A stretch of 64,000 nucleotides of DNA from Haberlea rhodopensis (lineage: Eukaryota > Streptophyta > Magnoliopsida > Lamiales > Gesneriaceae). Location of the stretch: the NCBI GenBank assembly GCA_907163345.1, contig CAJQUN010001172.1, positions 32,170 through 96,169 of the forward strand. The letters run 5' to 3'. Position 1 is the stretch's first letter, and the number at the start of each line of letters is the position of its first letter. Below the pieces are notes generated by a model. The model had not been told where the DNA came from. It saw only the letters and a program-made list of their open reading frames with translations, and searched no databases. Both the position numbers and the translations under genes were made by a program. This document shows positions 12,034 through 22,075 of this stretch, one piece after another.

Positions 12034-13722
12034 TGTTGGGTTTTGGAAACCCGAATAATCTTGATTTTGATGCTAACAAAACTTGTTATTGTGTTGCTAA
12101 CATATTTCATCAAGTGTGCAGTTCATAGATCATAACTTAATAGCTTGATGAATTACAAAGAAGTAGCTTGAAAATATCAAGTTGGACCAAGACTGAAATC
12201 CTTGCAGAGCGGATTGCTTCGATCATATCTAATAGCTCGGATATCGAAATGGCGTGCTTCCAAAGAGATTGAACAGCCAACTTAAAATACGAAAAGTCAT
12301 ATTTCACAACAAGTCGGCTAGTTCAAATGTTATCAAGGAGAAAAGACGCCTGCAAGATCGAGCTGAACCGCGAAGAAACAGCAAGCTGTTTCAGCAAGCA
12401 ACTGTCAGCCTGGTGGCCATAACTCTTAGTTCGCTTATCGTAACGGGATGATTCAGTATGGGTTGGAAAGCTAAGACAAAGGTCTACAAGTCATCTTTGG
12501 AAGTGAAAGACTGAATCGGACGTTAAGATGGCCAAAAAGCTTCTGCAAGTAACGACATGTGCTGCTGCATCCAGCAAACAGACAGCAGGAGCATCACCTC
12601 GTATTTCAAGCATAACTCTCTCATACGAACTTGAAATCAAGCGATTCTTGATTCCGTGGAAATCTAAGAGAAAGGGCTACAACTTTCATGTGGATAACTT
12701 TGCCCAGAAATCAAAGAATCAAGAGTTACAAGCAATAGATCAAAGAGCAAGTTTATCAATCTGTTTTTGTATCAAGCTGATTGTCCAGACTGATCCGGAC
12801 CAGACTGATCTGCCCGTGCTGATCCGGACCAGACTGATATGCCCGTGCTGATCTGCCAGACTGATCTACCATGCTGATCCGGCCAGACTGATCTGCACAA
12901 GCTGATCCGGCCAATCCGGTCCAAAATACAAAGAGCCCAGAAACCAGAATATGACCGTTGCAAGCTCGGGAATGGTGCAGAATCTTTTCCAACGGGCATA
13001 TTCTTGTGTCTAACGTATATATCATTACTTGGGGCTATATATACATGATTTGGAAGCTCAATAACAGCTGATTGAAGATCAATCCAAGCCTTCCAAAGCA
13101 AACCCACTTGGGATTCAATTGAGGAACTTCAAAGACAAAAGCTGCTAAAAGAAGAGCACTCCTCAAACCTTTGGCACCTCTTACCTTGCTGTATCAGATT
13201 CATTATGGAATCATTTGTGCCTTTGTATTCACTCTATTAATTGTATTTGAGAGCTAAAATAGAAGAGTGAATACCATTGTAACGGTTGATGATTTATCAC
13301 AACCGATGAGAGGTCTTTGTATGTGAGACATTAAAGAACATACATAGTTGAGTTGCTAGGAGTTCTAGTTGGATGGGGAATTCCCATCTGGATCGGGTTT
13401 GTACAACGGGATTGTATAAATCAAAGTCTTCTAGTGGTATCCTTCCATGAGGTGGAAGAAGGGGAGACGTAGAAGGATTACACCACCTTCGAACTTCCAT
13501 AAACAAATGCTTGTTTATTTACTTTCTTGCATATCTTTAAAATGCCTTTCAAATGAGTAATCGATTTTAGAGCGGGTTATGTCGAGTGTCTTCCGCTCGG
13601 TTTTGTAACCGAACTCGATATAATCTCTCGGTGCAATTATTTCAAGAACACGAGCTATTAAAGCTCAAGTTGGTTGAACTCGGGTGTGGAATGGCAACCC
13701 ACCCCCGAAATCGATCCGGACA
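12034..13722 (+). repeat. 5' LTR of the non-autonomous element
   Basis: 1,689 bp, TG...CA ends. A TATA-like CTATATATAC at 13035-13044 is a plausible LTR promoter. A run of CAGACTGATC/GCTGATCCGG units lies at about 12775-12918 (listed separately). Confidence 0.92.
12775..12918. repeat. Tandem 'CAGACTGATC / GCTGATCCGG' array in the 5' LTR
   Basis: About ten copies of a short degenerate unit built on CTGATC alternate as CAGACTGATC(T/C)G and TGCTGATCCGG. The matching array in the 3' LTR is at about 15314-15457. It sits upstream of the LTR TATA box, where Copia elements often carry repeated regulatory boxes. Confidence 0.8.
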
Positions 13723-14572
13723 AGTGGTATCAGAGCGGGTTGTTCTTGGAAAGCATTTTAACCGATTTTTTTTCGGATATCTTTTAAAATCATTTTCAAA
13801 AATTTTCATGAGCATGAAATTATTTTCATAGCATAATTTTCTAAAACTTGGTGTATGAAAATTTTTAGCATAAAAATCAATTTCATTGCATTCATTTTGC
13901 ACGAAAAATAATTTTAAAATCTATTTCAAAGTTTTAATTTTCGTTCTATATATTCTAAACTCATTTTAAATTTTTATTTTGAAATTTATTTTCTAACAAA
14001 TTTTCGAAGCATTTTTAGTTTTTCTGGCAGCTTGCAGCGACTTTGGGAAAATTGGCATAACTTCTAGCTCGGATGTCCAAATGACAAATCGTTTTTTGCG
14101 TTGCAAACTAGACTCATAGAGGATCGCAAAGGTATAGGTCTTGCAGCCTAATTATTCACAAGGAACAGCAGTTTATTCTGTAAAGTTGACTCATGTGGTG
14201 CCACCGCTGAAAGATGAAATGGACATTGTTGAGTTTTGTCAAGAAATTCAAATTTGTTGCCAAGTATGCTACGTGCATCATCAAAAGAGGTTATTTTTAT
14301 TCAAAAATTAATGTGCATTGCATTTTTTTATTTGTTTAGCCTACCCCATTTGCCCATCATTTGCTCAAATTTTCAAACATTTTAAAATTAAGGGGGAGAG
14401 TTTAATCTCAATCCTTGAGGGGGAGTAAATTTATTTGTCTTCCTTTTTTGATTCACACAAAAAGGGGGAGAAATATGTTGTTTAAAAAAATATGATTTTT
14501 CTTGTTATGCAACATTGTGCTTTAATGTTCATATTTTTATTCGAGTTTTGTGATCATCAAAAAGTGGGAGAT

Positions 14573-16261
14573 TGTTGGGTTTTGGAAACCCGAATAATCT
14601 TGGTTTTGATGTTAACAAAACTTGTTATTGTGTTGCTAACATATTTCATCAAGTGTGCAGTTCATAGATCATAACTTAGAAGCTTGATGAATTACAAAGA
14701 AGTAGCTTGAAAATATCAAGCTGGACCAAGACTGAAATCTTGGCAGAGCGGATTGTTTCGATCATATCTAATAGCTCGGATATCGAAATGGCGTGCTTCC
14801 AAAGAGATTGAACAGCCAACTTAAAATACGAAAAGTCATATTTCACAACAGATCGGCTAGTTCAAATGTTATCAAGGAGAAAAGATGCCTGCAAGATCTA
14901 GCTGAACCGCGAAGAAACAGCAAGCTGTTTCAGCAAGCAACTGTCAGTCTGGTGGCCATAACTCTTAGCTCGCTTATCGTAACGGAACGATTCAGTATGG
15001 GTTGGAAAGCTAAGACAAAGGTCTACAAGTCATCTTTGGAAGTGAAAGACTGAATCGGAAGTTAAGATGGCCAAAAAGCTTCTGAAAGTAACGCCATGTG
15101 CTGCTGCATCCAGCAAATAGACAGCAGGAGCATCACCTCGTATTTCGAGCATAACTCTCTCATACAAACTTGAAATCAAGCGATTATTGATTCCGTGGAA
15201 ATCTAAGAGAAATGGCTACAACTTTCATGTGGATAACTTTGCCCAGAAATCAAAGAATCAAGAGTTACAAGCAACAGATCAAAGAGCAAGTTTATCAATC
15301 TGTTTTTGTATCAAGCTGATTGTCCAGACTGATCCGGACCAGACTGATCTGCCCGTGCTGATCCGGACCAGACTGATATGCCCGTTCTGATCTGCCAGAC
15401 TGATCTACCATGCTGATCCGGCCAGACTGATCTGCCCAAGCTGATCCGGCCAATCCGGTCCGAAATACAAAGAGCTCAGAAACCAGAATATGACCGTTGC
15501 AAGCTCGGGAATGGTGCAGAATCTTTTCCAACGGGCATATTCTTGTGTCTAACGTATATATCATTACTTGGGGGTATATATACATGATTTGGAAGCTCAA
15601 TAACAGCTGATTGAAGATCAATCCAAGCCTTCCAAAGCAAACCCACTTGGGATTCAATTGAGGAACTTCAAAGACAAAAGCTGCTAAAAGAAGAGCACTC
15701 CTCAAACCTTTGGCACCTCTTACCTTGCTGTATCAGATTCATTATGGAATCATTTGTGCCTTTGTATTCACTCTATTAATTGTATTTGAGAGCTAAAATA
15801 GAAGAGTGAATACCATTGTAACGGTTGATGATTTATCACAACCGATGAGAGGTCTTTGTATGTGAGACATTAAAGAACATACATAGTTGAGTTGCTAGGA
15901 GTTCTAGTTGGATGGGGAATTCCCAACTGGATCGGGTTTGTACAACGAGATTGTATAAATCAAAGTATTCTAGTGGTATCCTTCCATGAGGTGGAAGAAG
16001 GGGAGACGTAGAAGGATTACACCACCTTCGAACTTCCATAAACAAATGCTTGTTTATTTACTTTCTTGCATATCTTTAAAATGCCTTTCAAATTAGTAAT
16101 CGGTTTTAGAGCGGGTTATGTCGAGTGTCTTCCGCTCGGTTTTGTAACCGAACTCGATATAATCTCTCGGTGCAATTATTTCAAGAACATGAGCTATTGA
16201 AGCTCAAGTTGGTTGAACTCGGGTGTGGAATGTCAATCCACCCCCGAAATCGATCCTGACA
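14573..16261 (+). repeat. 3' LTR of the non-autonomous element
   Basis: 1,689 bp, the same length as the 5' LTR. The two differ mainly by scattered substitutions, for example near 12074/14613 and 13372/15912. TATA-like sequence recurs at about 15574-15583. Confidence 0.92.
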
Positions 16262-16269
16262 CTTAGCTT

Positions 16270-17608
16270 CTAAAATGTTGGAAGTTTGAGGGACTTGGTA
16301 AATATATCAGCTACTTGGTCACTTCTGCAGTAGATAAGATCAAGTGTTTCATTTCTTGTGAGATCTCTTAAGAAATGATATTTCACATCAATGTGTTTGC
16401 TTCTTCCATGTAGGGTAGGATTCTTTGACAGTTTTATGGTTGAAATATTATCACAATAAATTGCAGTAGGCCCATGATTCTTGAATTTAAGTTCTTCAAG
16501 AATTTTTCTTAGCCAAATAGCTTGGCAAGCACAAGTTGTTGCAGCAAAATATTTAGCTTCCGTCGACGACAATGTAACAATTGGTTGTTTCTTGGATGAC
16601 CATGAAACACCTCTGTGCCCATAATGAAAGTATAACCTGAAGTACTCTTCCTATCATCTTGATCCACTGCATAATCACTATCAGTGAACCCAACTAGATC
16701 AAATGTTTTGTTTTTCTCATAAAACAGCCCGTATTCATTCGTTCCTTGTAAGTAACGAAGAATCCTTTTTACAGCTAACAAGTGCATTTCGGTTGGACTT
16801 TTCATATCTGCTGATTAAACTCACAGATACATTATGTCAGGCCTTGTGGTAGTTAGATACATCGAACTGCCCACAATCTGCATGTAAAGTTTTTTGTTTA
16901 CCTTCTTCCATTAATGATTCTCGTTTAGCTTAACACTGAACTCAGCAGGGGTGCACACATGATTGCAACTTTCATCCTGAATCTATCCAAAATTTCTCCC
17001 ACAAATTTCTTTTGAGTAATGAAAATTTCATTGCCAGATTGCACTACTTCCAGACCAAGAAAGTAATTCATCATACAAAGATCAGACATATCAAGCATCA
17101 TGGACTTCTTAAAATTTCAAACATAGCATTGTCGTTTCCCGTATAGATCAGATCATCCATATACACATACAATAAGCATTTTCCCCCCATATGCATGTTT
17201 TGTGTAAAGAGTATGCTCATATGAACATTTTTGAAAGCCTTCCTTGTGAAAATAAGCATCTATACGGCTATACCAAGCTCGTGGTGCTTGTTTTAGCCTG
17301 TATAAAGCCTTTTTCAATTTATAAACTTTATGCTCTCTGCCAATTTGTACATATCCAAGAGGTTGATCAATAAATATTTGTTCTTGCAAATCTCCGTGCA
17401 GAAATGCCGACTTTACATCTAGTTGATAGATGGGCCATGAATTTTGAGCCGTCAATGCAATCACCACCCTAATTGTATCAAGTCTTGGAACATGAGCGAA
17501 AACTTCTTTTTAATCCACATCATATTCTTGTTTGTAACCTTTTGCCACCAAACTTGCTTTGTACTTATCGACTTCACCATTCTCCTACAACTTTGTTTTG
17601 TAAAGCCA
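16270..17608 (-). pseudogene. Copia pol remnant: reverse transcriptase and RNase H
   Basis: Translation in shifting - strand frames gives Copia RT (QLDVKSAFLHGDLQEQIF, then YRLKQAPRAWYSRID), a connecting region (LAVKRILRYLQGTNEYGLFY, FTDSDYAVDQDDRKSTSGYTF) and RNase H (STEAKYFAATTCACQAIWLR, KHIDVKYHFLRD, DQVADIFTKSL). The RT active site would follow at about 17150, where the reading frame breaks after LIVCVYG. At least three frame breaks and in-frame stops make it non-functional. Confidence 0.85.
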
Positions 17609-17801
17609 CTTCTGCCTTATTTCTTTATTAACCAATAAACCTTTTATAGGCAATTACATCAAAGGATAGAACCAAAAAATAGCAAGAATTTAACAACAGA
17701 TAAACCATTACACTAACAGACTCCATTTGACTAGGAAATAAATAACTTAATCTGCAACAGATTTAGACAAAACAAACAACTTTTATTATTTCGGCTCAAC
17801 A

Positions 17802-18390
17802 GATAGAATGTGAGATATGATAAAAGGATCCTGCATCCATTCTTTCTCAGTTGTCGCCTAGGTTAGTTCAACTTCCCGCCAAAACTAAAAAGACCGAGTT
17901 TAATTACAGCTGCTACTGCCTGAATCACATCCCCTTTTTACCTCTCTTTCTTGAAAACTGTGCTCCCACCTGACCCTACACCCACGGCTACTCTCTATGT
18001 GTATGTATGAGTTTCATTATATATAACACATACATAGACCTATAAAGATTTTAGTATTGGTGCATGTCTACAAAGAACTGAGTCAGTGATCTCCAGTTGC
18101 TTTATTGCTTTCTCTGTTTCTGTTTCACCCTTTTGAATTACTATAGCTTCTTCTTTTGTAAATTACTCCGAGCTTCTTTCTACTCTTCAGTCTTCACCAA
18201 TCACCCCTTTCACTTCGAGTATTACTGCAGATTTTTAACTAAATCCTTTGCTCTAAAGATTCTTAAGAAAAGAAATTCATCATAACTTTGGTTCTTTCTT
18301 GTTTATCTTCTGATTTTCAGCTTCTGTGAAGTGGTAGAGCGGCTCCACTGTTTCTTAATATTTTTATGCTTTAATTTTGATTTTTGAAGC
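17802..18390 (+). promoter_or_regulatory. Promoter and 5' leader of the CRF-type ERF gene
   Basis: A TATA-like TATATATAAC lies at about 18019-18028 and is followed by about 330 bp of pyrimidine-rich leader before the ATG. The Copia remnant ends at 17801, so the element's 5' LTR abuts the proximal promoter in divergent orientation. Confidence 0.45.
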
Positions 18391-19150
18391 ATGGAACTCC
18401 AGCGAGGATTCAAGTTCACGGAACACGTTGTCTCAACGTCCAAGCTCGTAAATCACCGGAGATCCAACGCTGAGCCAAAGCGAACCCGTAAACTAGTCAG
18501 ACTCTTTCTTACAGACGGCGACGCTACAGACTCTTCCGGCGATGAACTCGACTCAGCCTCTGGACTTTGCTTGCGAAGAGTCAAAAGACACGTGGAAGAG
18601 ATCAGCTTCCGTACATCCTCCACGCGACAGCTACCTACACGAGATCAAGATCGTTTCAACAAGAAGAGGCAGTGGAAATCGACGGGAAATGACGTCACCT
18701 GCCGGGAAAAGTTCCGTGGTGTGCGCCAGAGACCGTGGGGCAGATGGGCGGCCGAGATCCGCGACCCGACCCTCGGAAAACGGGTCTGGCTGGGAACGTA
18801 TGACACCCCTGAAGAAGCTGCCACCGTTTACGACAACGCCGCCGTTAAACTGAAAGGCCCCCGCTGCTGTAACCAACTTCTCCACGGCCTTCCCCGTCGC
18901 AAACTCCGTGACTGAGAGTGAGGTCGTTTCTTCCGGAAACGACGCCGCCTCGTCTCCGACGTCAGTTCTCCGGTTCGAGGAGTTCCCGGCTTTCGACGGC
19001 CAAGGTTACGGCGTCGACGACTTTGGGTTTGAGTTTAATTTGCCGTTGGATCTCCCGGGTATAAGGATGTCGAGGAATCACCTGGCCGAGGAATTCGGCG
19101 AGTTTGACTTTGATGACTTCATTAATGATATCATCAATGATACTAGCTGA
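18391..19150 (+). pseudogene. CRF-type AP2/ERF transcription factor, frameshifted after the AP2 domain
   Basis: Intron-less nuclear transcription factor gene of the cytokinin response factor / PTI6-like group (ERF group VI). Residues 8-60 form the CRF domain (FTEH..STSKLVN, RKLVRLFLTDGDATDSSGDE), followed by a basic RRVKRHVEEI motif. The AP2/ERF domain is at about residues 108-159, with FRGVRQRPWGRWAAEIRD and the Ala14/Asp19 pair typical of GCC-box binders. Straight after KLKGP the frame breaks: the run of five C at 18858-18862 should be four, and without the extra C the reading continues AAVTNFSTAFPVANSVTES and on to 19150. As read, the protein ends at 18915 (174 residues). The other frame holds the conserved SPTSVL motif, a putative MAP-kinase site of CRFs, and an acidic tail (FGEFDFDDF). 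The repaired length of about 253 residues fits the family. It may be a sequencing indel rather than a dead gene. Confidence 0.88.
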
Positions 19151-19616
19151 TCTGGGCGTGGCGTTTTATGATTGGTCAAACAAAATGTGAAATCTATTTA
19201 AATATTGGGAATCAAAGCCCAAAATCATTTCGGGATAGTTGGTTCCATATATTTTTGGATTTATAAATAAAGTATATTTATATTCAATATTGGAAATATA
19301 TAATATATTGGATAGTTGAATCTATAGACAATGAAACTACCCAATGAGATAGCTAAGAACATTTCATCTTTTTATATCGGATCCATCATCCACCATCTCA
19401 AATCATTTTGAGTCCTCGAATCAATCCTTACGATTTTATCCTAATGTGGCATCAAAATTCTCTAAAACGTGGGTTAATAGTTACTGCACAAGATGTGTTG
19501 TGTATGGAGCTATTTTTGGATTATAATATTACCATCCATATTTATGTATATCGCAAAAAATTTAGAAGGTATTTCGTCTTTTATATAGTTGTATATATAA
19601 TATAATGTACCATAAA
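19151..19616. other. 3' flank of the ERF gene
   Basis: AT-rich DNA without recognisable features; it probably includes the 3' UTR. Confidence 0.4.
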
Positions 19617-21346
19617 TGTAACACCCTTGTTTTTTTAAAATAAATAAATAAATAATAATAATAATAATAAATAAAATGATAATACTGATAAAATTAAGAT
19701 TATTATTAAGAGTTGGTATATAATTGTTGACCATGACAAATGTCATCATGTATGCAACTCTTCTACTCAAATTTTGCCCATAAATACACTCCAAACCCAT
19801 CACTTTCAGCTATAAAAATCGCCCAAAAATCCTTAGAAAAATGCCAAGAATAAAAATTTAGGCAAAAAATAGACCATAACCATACGTTAATTTCCGTTTT
19901 AAGTCTTAGGTACAAACTTAAAGTTGTTTAAAATATGTTATAGTATATATTCACGTCGGTCGTTTTCCCTGAAAGTCGCCGGACGTACAAGTTTTCGGCG
20001 ACCAAAATACTCTAGTTAATCATTCCGAAAAATCAGAATCTAGGTAAAATCGGCTGCGAATTTTAAAACGGTGTCTGAACGAAAGTTGTAGATCTCGACG
20101 AGAAGGTGTTCCCCTGAAAATTTCAGCAGCGCGTGTTGTTCACGCGCCTCCACGATTTCAACTTTTCCATTTGCCGAACGTTTCTGCACTAATCTTAGTC
20201 ATTTCTGGAAAGTTTCGTGATTTTTCGACTAATGGTTGAATTAATATGAATTTTTAAAGTGTTATTCAAAATTACCCAGACAAATTTTATGCAAAAATGA
20301 TGTTTAAGAATATTCACCATGCATTTGGGTCACTAATCACTATAAATTACTTATATTATGTTTATATGAATTTCTTTGGCAACCGGGTTCAAAATCGAGT
20401 CAATCCAGTAAAATATCGTAAGCTAATAAGGTGAGGTGTACTACTGATTTCTTTCAAAATAGCCTTTTTGACATTTGGCCTGGAACTTACATTATATAAT
20501 TATTCATTACCATACTTTTCATATATGTTGTCATACTGTGTATCACAACAGTTCATTGATCATATTGTCTACATACCTTGTTACCATATTCATCATTATT
20601 CTGTTTCTTCGAATGGTTGAATGACTATTGGAGCCCTGGTCAACACATATTTCTGGATATTGAATCCATTGGATAACGCGACTTCGGCCCGGAAAGTGAG
20701 TCCAATGAGCAACGGATGACAGTCCGGGTATATGAATCATCTGAACAACGCGCACCGTATTACGGTCCGGAGAATGGTTCACCTTGGCTCATAAATTATT
20801 GAATGTACACATCATATCTGAATATGAGGGAGCCACCTCTTTAGCCCACACTATTCACCCTAATTTCCTAAATTATTATTGTTCATTAATAATTCCTTAA
20901 ATGATTTGATATTTCTTTATTACATTTCATGACATATTGATACATTGAATCATTGATAAGTACAAAATATAAACCACGATTGTTTCCCTCACTAAGTCCT
21001 TAAACACTTAACATCTGTTTTTCTTATTATTTATTGCGAGTTCCAGATACAGGAGAACCGGAGGCAGAACTGGAGGAAAATTAGTAGGAAAAAAAATGAT
21101 GAACATGCTGGCTTACCAGTACTTAGTATTTTATCTTTTGCTAGAATATCGAACTGTTTTAAGGAGTTGTTTTGAGTTGTATTTTGTTATTTTTTTTTTA
21201 TAAAAACGCTTCCGCTACTGTTAAATAAGTAATTATTACGTATTTACTATATAAAATAAATCCTAAAAATTTATATTTATATATTTATGAATGGATTGTG
21301 GTACCAAATAAGAGATAAATTAATATGTCCCAAGTCGAGTCCCACA
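19617..21346 (+). mobile_element. Probable solo LTR of a Gypsy (Tekay/Del-like) element
   Basis: The block starts TGTAACACCC, the usual start of chromovirus LTRs, and contains the CCGGAAAGTGAGTCCAA...CAACGGATGACAGTCCGGG type repeats and an ACGCTTCCGCTACTG segment near 21208 that I associate with the 3' part of such LTRs. An ATAAA direct repeat flanks it at 19612-19616 and 21347-21351, directly after CA, consistent with a 5-bp target duplication. No internal coding region is attached. The right end is the weaker call, because the typical GGGTGTTACA ending is absent. A short (AAT)n run lies at about 19643-19672. Confidence 0.5.
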
Positions 21347-21810
21347 ATAAATTTCCAATAGAAATCACTAGTAAAGATGTCAATGAGATGGGGATTTTGT
21401 GTCTTATTTTAAGTATATTTACTTGTTCTTTCATACATTTTATTTGTACAAAAAGATTGTTTCTAAAAACAGGACGAATATGTAAGTTTATTAATGGTTG
21501 TATAAATAATTAAATCATATATTAGATAAAATCCCCATGATAAAGACAGGTTGAATAGCATATTGAGTTATATTTCGTAATACTCCTTCAAATATCTAAG
21601 TAGACAGAATGTGTGGTTTGTGTTGGGGTTTCCTAGTTCAATGCCAAGTGCCTTGTATGTAGGGCTGTTTACCGGTTGGAACCGGTCCGGAACCGGCCGG
21701 TTCCGGACCCATTATGGGCGGAACCGGTCCGGTCCGTTAAGGAACCGGATCGAACCGGTTCCGGTTTGGTTCGGATCCTTACCGGATTTTTGTATTTTTT
21801 TTTTTAAATG

Positions 21811-21924
21811 AGGCGTAAAGACGCCCCATTCAGGCGTAGCTACGCCTAAGCTACGCCTAAGCTACGGCTTTTATTTTTTTAAGAGGCGTAACTACGCCAC
21901 TTTGGAGGCGTAGTTACGCCTCTC
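21811..21924. repeat. Subterminal palindrome cluster (GGCGTAGCTACGCC type)
   Basis: Five or more copies of GGCGTA(a/g)(c/t)TACGCC or its halves are packed into 114 bp inside the 3' end of the hAT element. Several are full palindromes, such as GGCGTAACTACGCC and GGCGTAGTTACGCC. Confidence 0.75.
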
Positions 21925-22075
21925 GAAATTTTGGTAATTTTTAAAGGGTTTAGAAATTTAACAATTTTTATGGGTTATCTAAACATGTCTATGTGTTTAA
22001 ATACTTCTAGCATACAAATAATTGTAAAGACATGACAATTGAAAATCTAAATAAAAAAATATTACAATTTAGTAC

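Larger units (their letters stand above)
12034..16261 (+). mobile_element. Complete non-autonomous LTR retrotransposon (LARD-like, Copia-type signals)
   Basis: A textbook structure without coding genes. The 5' LTR is 12034-13722 and the 3' LTR 14573-16261, each 1,689 bp, beginning TGTTGGG and ending in CA. A perfect 5-bp target duplication CTTAG flanks it (12029-12033 and 16262-16266). The primer site TGGTATCAGAGC (13725-13736), complementary to initiator tRNA-Met, lies 2 bp after the 5' LTR. The 850-bp internal region has AAGGGGGAG-type purine runs and a final tract (AAAAAGTGGGAGA) just before the 3' LTR. No Gag or Pol domain is readable in either strand, so it must have relied on a partner element. 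It is nested in the older Copia copy. Confidence 0.92.
11730..17801 (-). mobile_element. Truncated Ty1/Copia retrotransposon (host of a nested LTR element)
   Basis: Two matching short repeats bracket the element: 11730-11936 (3' LTR) and 17613-17801 (5' LTR), both running on the - strand from TGTTGAGC to AAGGCA. A purine tract (AGAGAGGGAA on the - strand, about 11937-11946) abuts the 3' LTR as expected. Between them, on the - strand, are reverse transcriptase and RNase H remnants. Gag, protease and integrase are gone: the RT reading frame (KWLYKTKL...) runs directly into the 5' LTR at about 17612, so an internal deletion removed everything upstream, including the primer site. A second element (12034-16261) is inserted between the pol end and the polypurine tract. 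No matching target duplication was seen at the outer ends. Confidence 0.8.

Noticed and set aside
12254..13107. ORFs within the LTRs (repeated at 14793-15705)
   Set aside because: They occur in both LTR copies, contain the tandem CTGATC array, and have no Gag or Pol features.
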